Part shown: positions 50,971 through 59,263 of the stretch, in pieces
Layout: every line of letters starts with the position of its first letter
Numbering within the stretch: position 1 is the stretch's first letter
Assembly (NCBI GenBank): GCA_963751425.1
Contig: CAVVUF010000005.1
Span: 186,001 to 250,000 of the forward strand
DNA length: 64,000 nt
Direction of reading: 5' to 3'
DNA from: CAVVUF01 sp963751425
GTDB lineage: Bacteria; Chloroflexota; Anaerolineae; Anaerolineales; UBA4823
Translations under genes and position numbers: made by a program
The notes under the pieces: generated by a model
What the model was told of the DNA's origin: nothing
The model's database searches: none
The model's input: the letters and a program-made list of their open reading frames with translations, nothing else

Positions 50971-52248
50971 ATGAGTCAACCTCACAAGAAAATCGCGTTA
51001 ATCCTGTCGAGCTTTATCATCGCTGGGCTGCTGCTAACCGGGACTGTGGTCGTTTTAGCTGCAACCTCATTTAGCTTGGTAGGACCCTTGGTTTATACGG
51101 ACCCAGTTTATTCTGTCAACAGCCAACCGTTTACCGTAACGGAAACCACGTTATGCACCTATCTTGATGGAACTACAGCAGATCCCTGCTCCGGACTGGC
51201 TGGAAAAATTGTCGAAGCGACCGGTATTTACACCAGCACCGCCTATACGGCTACCGCGATCACAGAGCTGGGTACTTACACAGGTGTGCTGACAGCCATC
51301 GAAGGAAATGTCTGGACGGTGGGTGGAAAGCAGTTTGAAGTCAGTGCTGAGCTAGCGCTGGGCTTTGCGGTCAGGGACGTGGTCATGCTGACCTATAAGA
51401 ATGTTGCAGGGACTTTCACAGCCTTAGATGTCGAGGCAGTTGCCACTTCCACCTTTGTTGGAAAAGTGATCGTTATAGGCGGCACCTGGCAAGTCAATGG
51501 TGAAACCTTCACGGTCAACGGTGATACGGCCATTTACGCCGATGCAAAAGTGAAGGATATCGTAGAGGTCACCTATTATGGCGAAAATATCGCGGTGGAT
51601 ATTGCACTTTACCCCACCACGACCGTAAACGCCAGAGTAATCCAGGATGCCCCATGGATGTTTGAAGGCATCGATGGACTGACCACCAACGATTGGACAG
51701 ACGCTTATGAAGGCGCCGTTCCGGGCGACATCGCTACGGTTGTCTATTATGAGTATGAGGGTGTGATCATCGCTTCAGAAATTACGCTCTTTGCGCCCAT
51801 CAAAAACGTGAATTCTCGCTGCGAGGATTGGCAAACAGCCGATTTCAGGATCCCTCCAGGCATCGAAAAGCAGCTTCCCCCCGGTGTCGATTTAGCCCAG
51901 GTGTATGCCATGTTCTGCCAGGGCTTTGGCTGGGGTGAGATCAAGAATGCTTTCAAGCTTTCCAATTCTGCATACACACCCGAGGAGCTCATGGCGATGA
52001 AAGCCACGGGTAAGGGTTGGGGCCAGCTTAAGCAAGAGCTTGACCTGAAGCCCGAAAAAGAAAATAACGGCAAAGGGCATGATACCGAAGAAACCAGCAA
52101 GCCCGGAAAGCCGGATGAAGTTGGGAAGCCAGACAAGCCTGAAAAACCGGATAAACCTGAAAATGCGAATAAACCAGAAAACCCGGGCAACAGCAATAAT
52201 GACAAGGATAAGAATAATAACGGCAATGCGAATGGCAAGAACAAATAA
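50971..52248 (+). CDS. Secreted DUF5666-like repeat protein with charged C-terminus
   Basis: About 425 residues. ATG 50971 has GGAGGCATT just before it, and an N-terminal hydrophobic signal (IALILSSFIIAGLLLTGTVVVLA). Three or four copies of a beta-barrel-like repeat follow (TGVLTAIEGNVWTVGGKQFEV..., GKVIVIGGTWQVNGETFTV...), as in DUF5666. The C-terminus carries a short helical segment and a Lys/Pro/Asn/Asp tail. A longer frame back to 50875 lacks a ribosome site. Role in the envelope unknown. Confidence 0.82.
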   Translation: MSQPHKKIALILSSFIIAGLLLTGTVVVLAATSFSLVGPLVYTDPVYSVNSQPFTVTETTLCTYLDGTTADPCSGLAGKIVEATGIYTSTAYTATAITELGTYTGVLTAIEGNVWTVGGKQFEVSAELALGFAVRDVVMLTYKNVAGTFTALDVEAVATSTFVGKVIVIGGTWQVNGETFTVNGDTAIYADAKVKDIVEVTYYGENIAVDIALYPTTTVNARVIQDAPWMFEGIDGLTTNDWTDAYEGAVPGDIATVVYYEYEGVIIASEITLFAPIKNVNSRCEDWQTADFRIPPGIEKQLPPGVDLAQVYAMFCQGFGWGEIKNAFKLSNSAYTPEELMAMKATGKGWGQLKQELDLKPEKENNGKGHDTEETSKPGKPDEVGKPDKPEKPDKPENANKPENPGNSNNDKDKNNNGNANGKNK

Positions 52249-52306
52249 ATAAACAGCTTGCCGGCAACCAGGGGGCGGCAAACTGATTAAGGTAAGGGGA
52301 TAAAAG

Positions 52307-52337
52307 TCTCCAGGCGCCTCATCACCTGGAGATTTTT
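52307..52337 (+). terminator. Rho-independent terminator
   Basis: TCTCCAGG / CCTGGAGA, an 8-bp stem (52307-52314, 52325-52332), then five T. Ends the transcript of the DUF5666-like gene. Confidence 0.85.
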
Positions 52338-52393
52338 ATTTAACCTGACCTTGACAACCGCCTTGATCTCACGATAATTAACCCAATACACCT

Positions 52394-53239
52394 ATGCCTA
52401 AAACCATTCTCATCACTGGTTCCACACACGGCATCGGCGAAGCTGCTGCGAAAGCCCTGGCTGCCCAGGGTCACCAGGTGATCATCCATGGGCGCAGTGC
52501 AGCCCGCTGCCAGGAGGTAATCGAGCAGATCAAGCTTCAGGCAAGCAATGCGAACCTGACCTATTTAACTGCTGATCTATCTGAAATGAGCCAGGTTCGC
52601 CAACTGGCCAGGCAGGTCAAAGAGCGTTTTACGCGTTTAGATGTCTTGATTAATAATGCCGGCAACTTCTTCCTATCCCGTCAAACCTCCCCCGATGGTT
52701 TCGAGATGACCTGGGCGGTCAATCACCTGAGTTATTTTGTGCTCACGCTAAACCTGCTCGACTTGCTGAAAACATCGGCGCCTGCCCGGATTGTGAATGT
52801 CTCCTCCAATTCGCATTTCGGCGCCCGATTGGACTGCGACCCGCTGACCGGGTTGGAAAAGCGCCCCTATATGAGCTGGAAAGCTTATGGCCGCTCCAAG
52901 CTGGCAAATGTGCTCTTTACTTATGAGCTTCACCGGCGGTTTGATGACCTGGGGATCACCGCCAATGCGCTCCACCCCGGTTTGGTGCGCACCCATATCT
53001 GGGATAAATTTGGGATTCTCTCACAATGGGTAACCCGTTTCTACTTATCAAAGCGGGTCCTGACCTGCGAAGAGGGTGCTCAGACCTCGGTATACCTGGC
53101 CACCTCACCCGAGGTAGAAGGCGTGAGTGGAAAATACTACTACCGCTGCCAGGCTGTGAACTCATCGCCAGACAGTTATAATGTTAACGAAGCACGCCGG
53201 CTGTGGGAGGCAGGCAAGCTGCTACAAAATTCAGAATGA
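52394..53239 (+). CDS. SDR-family oxidoreductase (retinol-dehydrogenase-like)
   Basis: 281 residues. TGSTHGIGEAAAKAL (TGxxxGIG), NNAG, active Ser in VNVSSNSHF and YGRSKLAN (YxxxK) are present. This resembles the RDH/WWOX-type SDRs. The C-terminal tail is longer than a FabG. It is followed 13 bp later by a small membrane protein gene. Confidence 0.92.
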   Translation: MPKTILITGSTHGIGEAAAKALAAQGHQVIIHGRSAARCQEVIEQIKLQASNANLTYLTADLSEMSQVRQLARQVKERFTRLDVLINNAGNFFLSRQTSPDGFEMTWAVNHLSYFVLTLNLLDLLKTSAPARIVNVSSNSHFGARLDCDPLTGLEKRPYMSWKAYGRSKLANVLFTYELHRRFDDLGITANALHPGLVRTHIWDKFGILSQWVTRFYLSKRVLTCEEGAQTSVYLATSPEVEGVSGKYYYRCQAVNSSPDSYNVNEARRLWEAGKLLQNSE

Positions 53240-53252
53240 AAGAGGCTGATCG

Positions 53253-53477
53253 ATGAACCTGGCTACCCTATTACTGCTTGCTCTCGGTGTAATCGTATTG
53301 GTGCGGATCATTTTCTTGATGCGGAGGAGATTCCGGCCTGAAAAACATACCATCCGGTTGGAAGAAGCCCCGCCGAAAAACGGGGAGAATCCCGGTGAGT
53401 CAAGCTTTTTATTAATCCTGCTGTTCCTACTCCTGGCTTCAGCAGTGGTCGTGCAGTTTATTTTGGGTGGGGTTTAG
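53253..53477 (+). CDS. Small two-helix membrane protein
   Basis: 74 residues with one helix at each end (LATLLLLALGVIVLVRIIFLM and SFLLILLFLLLASAVVVQFIL) and a basic cytosolic loop. It starts 13 bp after the SDR stop. Unrecognised. Confidence 0.55.
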   Translation: MNLATLLLLALGVIVLVRIIFLMRRRFRPEKHTIRLEEAPPKNGENPGESSFLLILLFLLLASAVVVQFILGGV

Positions 53478-53586
53478 TAAAGTAAAAATATATGAATGAC
53501 TTGGTTAATATTATAAGCTGCACAATCGACATAGGCTATGTGAACGTATCTGGTATAAAGTAATTCAATCCAAAAGGGAAAAACAG

Positions 53587-54078
53587 ATGGATCCAATAAC
53601 AGAAACCTTGACCACAAACGGCCTCACCTTTCGAGATTTGAATAAGAATGGGAGACTTGACCCCTATGAGGATCCCCGCCGACCCATCGAGGAGCGAGTC
53701 GCAGACTTGCTCCAGCAGATGACACTGGAAGAGAAAGCTGGCTTGATGTTCCATACCATGCTGGCCATGAACGCAGATGGCAGCCTGGCAGAGGAACCCA
53801 GCCCCTTCAGCCCGACCCCAACCACAGAGATGGTGATGCAGAAGAAGATGAGCCACTTCAACGTGATGCAGGCGATTGAGCCGCGCAAGATGGCGGAATG
53901 GCACAACCGGCTGCAGAAGCTGGCTGAAAGCACCCGCTTGGGCATCCCGGTAACCCTCTCCTCGGACCCACGACACGCATTTTCGAATAATCCGCTCGCG
54001 GGATATGATGGCGGGGAGCTTCTCGCAATGGCCAGAGCCGATCGGCCTGGCAGCCACCCACGATCCTCAGCTCGTTGA
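53587..54078 (+). CDS. GH3 glycosidase 3, N-terminal piece
   Basis: Begins with an EF-hand-like DLNKNGRLDPYEDPRRP, then IEERVADLLQQMTLEEKAGLM, the GH3 N-terminal helix. Ends out of frame after RHAFSNNPLAG: a one-base insertion near 54000-54004. Removing it joins SFSQWPEPIGLAATHDP of the next piece. Confidence 0.85.
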   Translation: MDPITETLTTNGLTFRDLNKNGRLDPYEDPRRPIEERVADLLQQMTLEEKAGLMFHTMLAMNADGSLAEEPSPFSPTPTTEMVMQKKMSHFNVMQAIEPRKMAEWHNRLQKLAESTRLGIPVTLSSDPRHAFSNNPLAGYDGGELLAMARADRPGSHPRSSAR

Positions 54079-55417
54079 AGAATTCGCGGACATCGCCCGC
54101 CAGGAATATACTGCGGTAGGCATTCGCGTGGCGCTGCACCCCATGGCAGACCTGGCCACCGAGCCACGCTGGGGGCGGATTAACGGTACTTTCGGGGAAG
54201 ATGCTAACCTTTCTTCGGAGCTAGTAAAGGCTTATATTCGGGGTTTCCAGGGTGAAAAGCTCGGTACCACAAGCGTAGCGTGCATGACCAAGCATTTCCC
54301 AGGCGGTGGTCCGCAGCTTAACGGCGAAGACCCCCACTTTTCAATTGGACGGGAGCAAGTCTACCCGGGAGACAACTTTGCCTATCACCTGAAGCCTTTC
54401 GAGGCCGCCTTTGAGGCAGGCACATCCCAGATCATGCCCTATTATGGCATGCCCGTGGGGACCGAACATGAGGCAGTAGGCTTCAGCTACAATAAGGGCA
54501 TCATCACCGGATTGCTGCGGGAGAAATATCACTTCGACGGCATTGTTTGTACCGATTGGAAACTCGTCAATAGCTTGGAGTTTGATGGGCAGATCATCAT
54601 CGAAGCCAAAGCCTGGGGAGTGGAGCATCTGTCAGCCGCGGAGCGCGTGCATAAGATCCTCGAAGCGGGTGCAGACCAGTTTGGCGGCGAAGCCTGTCCC
54701 GAAATCATCGTTGAGCTGGTGCGCGGTGGGAAGATCCCCGAGAGCCGGCTCGACACATCTGTGCGGCGGCTGCTGAGAGAGAAATTCCGCTTGGGCTTGT
54801 TCGATAACCCCTACCTTGACCCTGACATGGCAGAAGAAACCGTGGGTAAAGCCGAATTCCGTGCCAAAGGCGAGCTGGCGCAGCGCAAATCCATTGTCCT
54901 GCTGAAGAACGGATTCAGCTCCGGCAGGAACAGCTTACCACTCGAAGGCAATCCGAAAATTTACCTGGAAGGCGTCGCCCCCGCGCTGGCAGGACAGTAC
55001 GGGCAGGTGGTGCACACACCCGAAGAAGCTGACTTTGCCATCCTACGCCTGAGAACGCCTTACGAGCCACGCGAGGGCTTTTTGGAAAGACTTTTCCATT
55101 CTGGCAGCCTGGAATTCCCACCTGAAGAGAAGCAGCGCATCCTGGGTATCCTGGAAAGAGTGCCAACGATCGTGGATATCTTCCTTGAAAGACCCGCCGT
55201 GATCCCGGAGGTCGCCCAAAAAGCAGCTGCACTGCTGGGGAGCTTTGGGGCGAACGATGCCGCCTTGCTGGACATCCTCTTCGGGCGCTTCAAACCCCAG
55301 GGCAAGCTGCCTTTTGAGCTGCCCTCCTCGATGGAGGCGGTGCGGAAGCAGAAGGAAGATCTGCCGTACGATTCGGAGGATCCGTTATACCCGTTCGGAT
55401 ACGGGCTAAGCTATTGA
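54005..55417 (+). CDS. GH3 glycosidase 3, main piece
   Basis: MADLATEPRWGRINGTFGEDANL, CMTKHFPGGGPQLNGEDPHF (KHFPG motif of GH3) and FDGIVCTDWKLVNS (nucleophile Asp in TDW). The C-terminal domain is compact (VLLKNG ... FPFGYGLSY). Shorter than the other two GH3s, no fibronectin domain seen. With the N-terminal EF-hand-like stretch it resembles the xylosidase/glucosidase GH3 subfamily. Confidence 0.9.
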   Translation: MMAGSFSQWPEPIGLAATHDPQLVEEFADIARQEYTAVGIRVALHPMADLATEPRWGRINGTFGEDANLSSELVKAYIRGFQGEKLGTTSVACMTKHFPGGGPQLNGEDPHFSIGREQVYPGDNFAYHLKPFEAAFEAGTSQIMPYYGMPVGTEHEAVGFSYNKGIITGLLREKYHFDGIVCTDWKLVNSLEFDGQIIIEAKAWGVEHLSAAERVHKILEAGADQFGGEACPEIIVELVRGGKIPESRLDTSVRRLLREKFRLGLFDNPYLDPDMAEETVGKAEFRAKGELAQRKSIVLLKNGFSSGRNSLPLEGNPKIYLEGVAPALAGQYGQVVHTPEEADFAILRLRTPYEPREGFLERLFHSGSLEFPPEEKQRILGILERVPTIVDIFLERPAVIPEVAQKAAALLGSFGANDAALLDILFGRFKPQGKLPFELPSSMEAVRKQKEDLPYDSEDPLYPFGYGLSY

Positions 55418-55474
55418 AATTTGAAACTTAATTGTTTCAGGAATTCAATGAGGAACAATTGATATGGCTATGCG

Positions 55475-55503
55475 AATAGGCTGGTTTCTGATGCCAGCCT
55501 ATT
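55475..55503 (+). terminator. Hairpin after GH3 glycosidase 3
   Basis: AATAGGCTGG / CCAGCCTATT, a 10-bp stem around a 9-base loop, followed by TTC. Likely a terminator. Confidence 0.6.
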
Positions 55504-55631
55504 TTCTGGAGCGAGTAAAGGATAGGCAGGCTTCCTGCCTTGCGTATTTAGATAATTAGGATGATAATAGGGTTATACTCGAATACAGTCAAAGCGGCTG
55601 GGAATTTTCAAACGGGTATAGGGATAAAACT

Positions 55632-57374
55632 ATGGAAGCAAAAGAATATCTGACATTTGACCTGATGCTGCAAGGGCATGCAGGAGATTACCGCGCCCTG
55701 ATCATCGACTCACCGGCGGGACAGGATAAGAACCAATTCGAGATGCTGTTCCAGCCCGACCAGCTCACCGACCTGCTGAACCGGATCTCGATGAACGACC
55801 AGGCGGCGGCCAAAGAGCTGGGGCAGGGCTTATTTGACACGGTGTATGATGCCAGGCTGCAAAGCCTGTTGAACCGCAGCCTGGATGAGGCAGAGCGCCA
55901 GGCGAAAGGGCTGCGCATCCGGCTGCGCCTGTCGGATACCCCGGAGCTGATCAACCTGCCCTGGGAATACTTGTACGACCCCGCCTTCCAGCGCTTTTAT
56001 GCCCTCTCCGCCGACACACCGATTGTGCGCTTCTTGGACCTGCCCGACCGGGTGGGGAGCGTGCTGGTGGAGCCGCCGCTGAAGGTGCTGGTGATGCTCT
56101 CCTCACCCAGCGACTACCCGCCCTTGGACGTGGAGGCGGAATGGAGCCGGTTGAAGAAGGCTTTGGCGCCCCTGGAAGAAAGCAGATTTCTCCAGGTGGA
56201 GCGCATGGACCTGGCGACCCTACCGCTGCTCCAGCAAAAACTGAGACAAAATAACTACCATATCTTCCATTTCATCGGGCACGGCACGATCGATGAGGAT
56301 ACCCAGCAAGGAGCCCTGCTGTTCGAGACAGACAATGGGAGCGGACAACTGGTCGACAGCCGCCTGCTCAGCACGCTGCTGTATGATGAGAAAACCCTCC
56401 GGCTGGTGGTGCTAAACGCCTGCCAGGGTGGGCAGACCTGGGCGAAAAACCCCTTCGGGGGCGTGGCGCAGGGATTGGTGCAGCAAGGCATCCCGGCGGT
56501 GGTAGCGATGCAGTTCCCGGTGACCGACCAGGCTGCCATCGCTTTCTCCCAGGGTTTCTACGGCGCCCTGGCGGATTTTTCGCCGATCGATATGGCGATC
56601 AGCGAAGCCCGCAAAGCCATGTTCTTTGGCGGGAACGCGGTGGAATGGGGTACGCCCGTTTTATACTTGCGCGCTTCCAATGCCCAAATTTTCAACCCGG
56701 CACAAACGGTCGCATCCGCAGCACCGGCAAAAACAATGCCCGTAGAGGTAGGGCTGGGAGACCCAGCCCCTACTGGAGTGGGGAACTCAACCCCGACTGG
56801 ACTGGGAAACCCAGCCCCTACTGGACCGGGGAACTCAACCCCGACTGGACTGGGAAACCCAGCCCCTACTGGACTGGGGAACCCAGCCCCTACAAAAGGC
56901 GATTTTACGCCGCAGGGGAAGTGGCTGTTGGCTTACACAATGGAAACTTTCGAAGAATTGACTGTCGAATTTTTGGAGGACGGGCAGTTCACGGGGAGCC
57001 TGTATTACCAGCGCTCGAGCAAGTGGGTGGATGAGGATGTGGCGGGGAAATGGAGCTACGACCCGGCCAAGAAGCGGCTGGCTCTTAGCGGGAAGTTCGT
57101 CGATTATACCGACCGCTATGTGATCACGCCTTACATCGACCGGGGGGATGGCAATTTCTTCAAGGGAAAAGACAGTAAGGGGATTGAATTTACCCTCACG
57201 AAGATCACAAAGGAATTCCTGCCGGTCGGGAAGTGGATGATCAAGTACTTACTGGGACGCCCCGGTGGAGATGGAGATCGAATTCCAGCCAGACGGGGAG
57301 TTCACCGCAGTCGAGAATTACAAAAAGTCGAAGCGCTGGGTCAGCGCGCCCATGGTTGGGCAGTGGGCTTATGA
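55632..57374 (+). CDS. CHAT-domain (caspase-like) protein, main piece
   Basis: About 570 residues. The CHAT protease domain has its catalytic pair in FHFIGHGTIDE (His) and VLNACQGGQT (Cys). A tandem 24-bp-repeat linker follows (GLGNPAPT repeats, residues about 374-421), then a beta-rich domain of about 95 residues (GKWLLAYTMETFEELTVEFLEDGQFTG...YVITPYIDRGDGNFFKGKD). A one-base C insertion at 57260-57263 hides a second copy of that domain that reads on as 57265-57525. CHAT proteases act in bacterial caspase-like immune or regulatory pathways. Confidence 0.9.
   Translation: MEAKEYLTFDLMLQGHAGDYRALIIDSPAGQDKNQFEMLFQPDQLTDLLNRISMNDQAAAKELGQGLFDTVYDARLQSLLNRSLDEAERQAKGLRIRLRLSDTPELINLPWEYLYDPAFQRFYALSADTPIVRFLDLPDRVGSVLVEPPLKVLVMLSSPSDYPPLDVEAEWSRLKKALAPLEESRFLQVERMDLATLPLLQQKLRQNNYHIFHFIGHGTIDEDTQQGALLFETDNGSGQLVDSRLLSTLLYDEKTLRLVVLNACQGGQTWAKNPFGGVAQGLVQQGIPAVVAMQFPVTDQAAIAFSQGFYGALADFSPIDMAISEARKAMFFGGNAVEWGTPVLYLRASNAQIFNPAQTVASAAPAKTMPVEVGLGDPAPTGVGNSTPTGLGNPAPTGPGNSTPTGLGNPAPTGLGNPAPTKGDFTPQGKWLLAYTMETFEELTVEFLEDGQFTGSLYYQRSSKWVDEDVAGKWSYDPAKKRLALSGKFVDYTDRYVITPYIDRGDGNFFKGKDSKGIEFTLTKITKEFLPVGKWMIKYLLGRPGGDGDRIPARRGVHRSRELQKVEALGQRAHGWAVGL
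56751..56894. repeat. Six 24-bp tandem units encoding the CHAT linker
   Basis: Units alternate GGACTGGGAAACCCAGCCCC-type and GGACCGGGGAACTCAACCCC-type forms, each with an internal palindrome (GGGCTGGGAGACCCAGCCCC in the first). The reading frame is kept. It looks like a palindromic, GTAGGGGC-type repeat captured inside a coding region. Confidence 0.85.
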
Positions 57375-57525
57375 TGCCGCGAAGAAGCGCCTGTCGGTCA
57401 ATATGAAATATCTCAACGCGCCAACCCGTTACTCGATCACGCCTTATATCCAACGCTGGGAGCGCGACCAGTTCATCGCCAAGGACCACGAAGGCAAGGA
57501 GTACTTTTTGAGGCGGATTGGGTAG
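57265..57525 (+). CDS. CHAT-domain protein, C-terminal piece
   Basis: Second copy of the beta-rich domain (MEIEFQPDGEFTAVENYKKSKRW...YSITPYIQRWERDQFIAKDHEGKEYFLRR), out of frame with 55632-57374 by one C in the run at 57260-57263. Confidence 0.8.
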   Translation: MEMEIEFQPDGEFTAVENYKKSKRWVSAPMVGQWAYDAAKKRLSVNMKYLNAPTRYSITPYIQRWERDQFIAKDHEGKEYFLRRIG

Positions 57526-57863
57526 CTGCCCCATGTTTCAAAAAGGGGCAAACGGAAAGCAAAAATTCCATCTCGTGAATGGCGCTATTTCAGCGCTGCT
57601 GCTCAGTATTTTCTTCTTGCTCGTTTTCGAACTGGGGTCCGAAATTTACAGGTGGGAGATCTTGCTTATCTCGAACTGTGACAAGGCTTATAACAGGAAG
57701 GATAGGATAAGCAGGATTTACACCTCTTAGCGAAATAGGGCGTTCGTGAGGGTAACCCCGGAACTGATATGCGCATCCGAACCAGGCGCGTATAAGAGAT
57801 AGATCCAAATAGTAACAGGTGATCTCAAAACCAATCCATTTAGAGTAGGAGATAAGCAGTTTA
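57526..57863. other. Intergenic region between CHAT and SUMF1-like genes
   Basis: About 340 bp. It includes an unsupported 70-codon frame with one hydrophobic stretch (57518-57730) but no ribosome site, and otherwise no visible element. Confidence 0.35.
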
Positions 57864-58787
57864 ATGGAACCAACTTTTATCAACCTTATGCAAGAATTAG
57901 AAAGCGAAAAGACGACGGACCGGCGGCGTTTGGAAATTGGCGAATGGCTTGATAAAAACAGCGACCCACGTCCAGGTACCGGTTTGAAAGAAGGTGTACC
58001 AGATATTGTGTGGTTACCGGTTACGCCAGGTGGCGTCGTAACGATTAAACGGGTTTGGGAGGCTGAGACACCCGAAGAGGAAACCAGGGTTACACAAATT
58101 CAGAACTTCAACGTGGAGCCTTTTTACATTTCCAAATTCCTGGTTACTTATGCCCAGTACCAAGCTTTTGTGGATGCCGAAGATGGCTTCAATAACACAA
58201 CCTGGTGGCAGCAAATGCCTCCTGATCATCAACCTCAGAAGCTATCCGAACAGCGTACAAAGCGATCCAATAACCCACGCGATAATATTTCGTGGTATCA
58301 AAGCGTGGCCTTTGCCAGGTGGATGAATCACCGGCTGCGAGGGCTTGAAATCCCCGCTCTTTCTGTCAAAGGTGTGCTGCGAACAGGCGAGAACGCTCAA
58401 ATTCGATTACCCACAGAATGGGAATGGCAGTGGGCGGCCCAGAATGGCAGCGAAGAACGTCTTTATCCTTGGGGTGAAAGAAAATCAGGATGCGCAAATA
58501 CGGCGGAGACAGGTTTGAAACAGGCAATCGCGGTTGGAATGTATCCACATGGAGCAGCAGCATGCGGCGCCCTGGATATGACTGGAAACATCATGGAATG
58601 GTGTGCCAATGACAAAAAAGTGATGGAGGTCGTCGACGTTGGAAGCAACGTCTCCAAGGTGCTGCGCGGCGGTGATTGGGGTTATGGGATCGAAATAGCG
58701 TCCTGCGTGAGGGCTGACGATGAAGAACCAGATCGGATGGATGTGCTGAACGGCTTCCGGCTGGTTTTGGGAAGAAGCTTAATATAG
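57864..58787 (+). CDS. SUMF1/FGE-sulfatase-domain protein
   Basis: 307 residues. The FGE fold is seen in NVEPFYISKFLVTYAQYQAF, DNISWYQSVAFARWMN, IRLPTEWEWQWAAQNG, YPWGE, DMTGNIMEWC, VLRGGDWGYG and GFRLVL. The Cys pair needed by true formylglycine-generating enzymes is incomplete: GFRL replaces GFRC, with only SCVRAD left. It is therefore probably a ligand-binding or effector-associated pseudo-FGE. Its position 339 bp after a CHAT gene matches the CHAT-SUMF1 associations known from bacterial conflict systems. Confidence 0.88.
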   Translation: MEPTFINLMQELESEKTTDRRRLEIGEWLDKNSDPRPGTGLKEGVPDIVWLPVTPGGVVTIKRVWEAETPEEETRVTQIQNFNVEPFYISKFLVTYAQYQAFVDAEDGFNNTTWWQQMPPDHQPQKLSEQRTKRSNNPRDNISWYQSVAFARWMNHRLRGLEIPALSVKGVLRTGENAQIRLPTEWEWQWAAQNGSEERLYPWGERKSGCANTAETGLKQAIAVGMYPHGAAACGALDMTGNIMEWCANDKKVMEVVDVGSNVSKVLRGGDWGYGIEIASCVRADDEEPDRMDVLNGFRLVLGRSLI

Positions 58788-58846
58788 CCCGATAGAACCG
58801 CAAATGAATTGCGGTCTGATACCGGAAGCGTTCAGTAAGGCAAAGA

Positions 58847-59140
58847 TTACCACGAAAAACACGAACCACTCGAAAAAATTCTTTGCCGGCCGCTTAAATT
58901 TATTCGGTCCTGCCGGACCAGCCCTGCCTGGGAGAGGACCTGCAGGTCATCCCTCAGCACGACAACCTCGAGTCGCAGCCTCCGGGCAATCTGTTCCAGG
59001 CTCAGGGGCTTTCCCGAGCTGGCCAGGCAGTCCTCGGCGCCGCATTCCCCAGCCAGGCAGAGGAGCTGCACGAAGCGCCATTTCTGCGCCTCGCTCAGCG
59101 GGCAGAGCCTGGGGTCGGCGAGGAGTGAGCTGGCAACGGA
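58847..59140 (-). pseudogene. Remnant of a replication-associated winged-helix protein
   Basis: Frame open from just after a TAA near 59140 to 58847: LLADPRLCPLSEAQKWRFVQ, LLCLAGECGAEDC, SLEQIARRLRL, DLQVLSQAGLV. It looks like the N-terminal winged-helix of phage/plasmid-type replisome organisers seen in Chloroflexi. The start and the C-terminus are missing, and it breaks into ACGAA-type spacer repeat at 58850. Confidence 0.6.
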
Positions 59141-59213
59141 TTATGAAAACGGATTGAACTTTGAGACCGTCACGCCTGCCCCGCAGGCCGAAGTGGACAA
59201 ACTCCCCTGATAG

Positions 59214-59258
59214 AGCCAGGAGGGTACAGACGCGTGAAGCTCGTCTGTACCCTCCTGG
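59214..59258. terminator. 18-bp perfect hairpin at end of 59264 gene
   Basis: GCCAGGAGGGTACAGACG and its exact complement CGTCTGTACCCTCCTGGC with a 9-base loop, directly after the minus-strand gene. No T run. It may be a terminator or a palindromic element. Confidence 0.6.
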
Positions 59259-59263
59259 CCTGG

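Noticed and set aside
57518..57730. 70-residue plus-strand ORF with one hydrophobic stretch after the CHAT gene
   Set aside because: No ribosome site, overlaps the CHAT C-terminus, and no match to a known small protein; kept only as a note.
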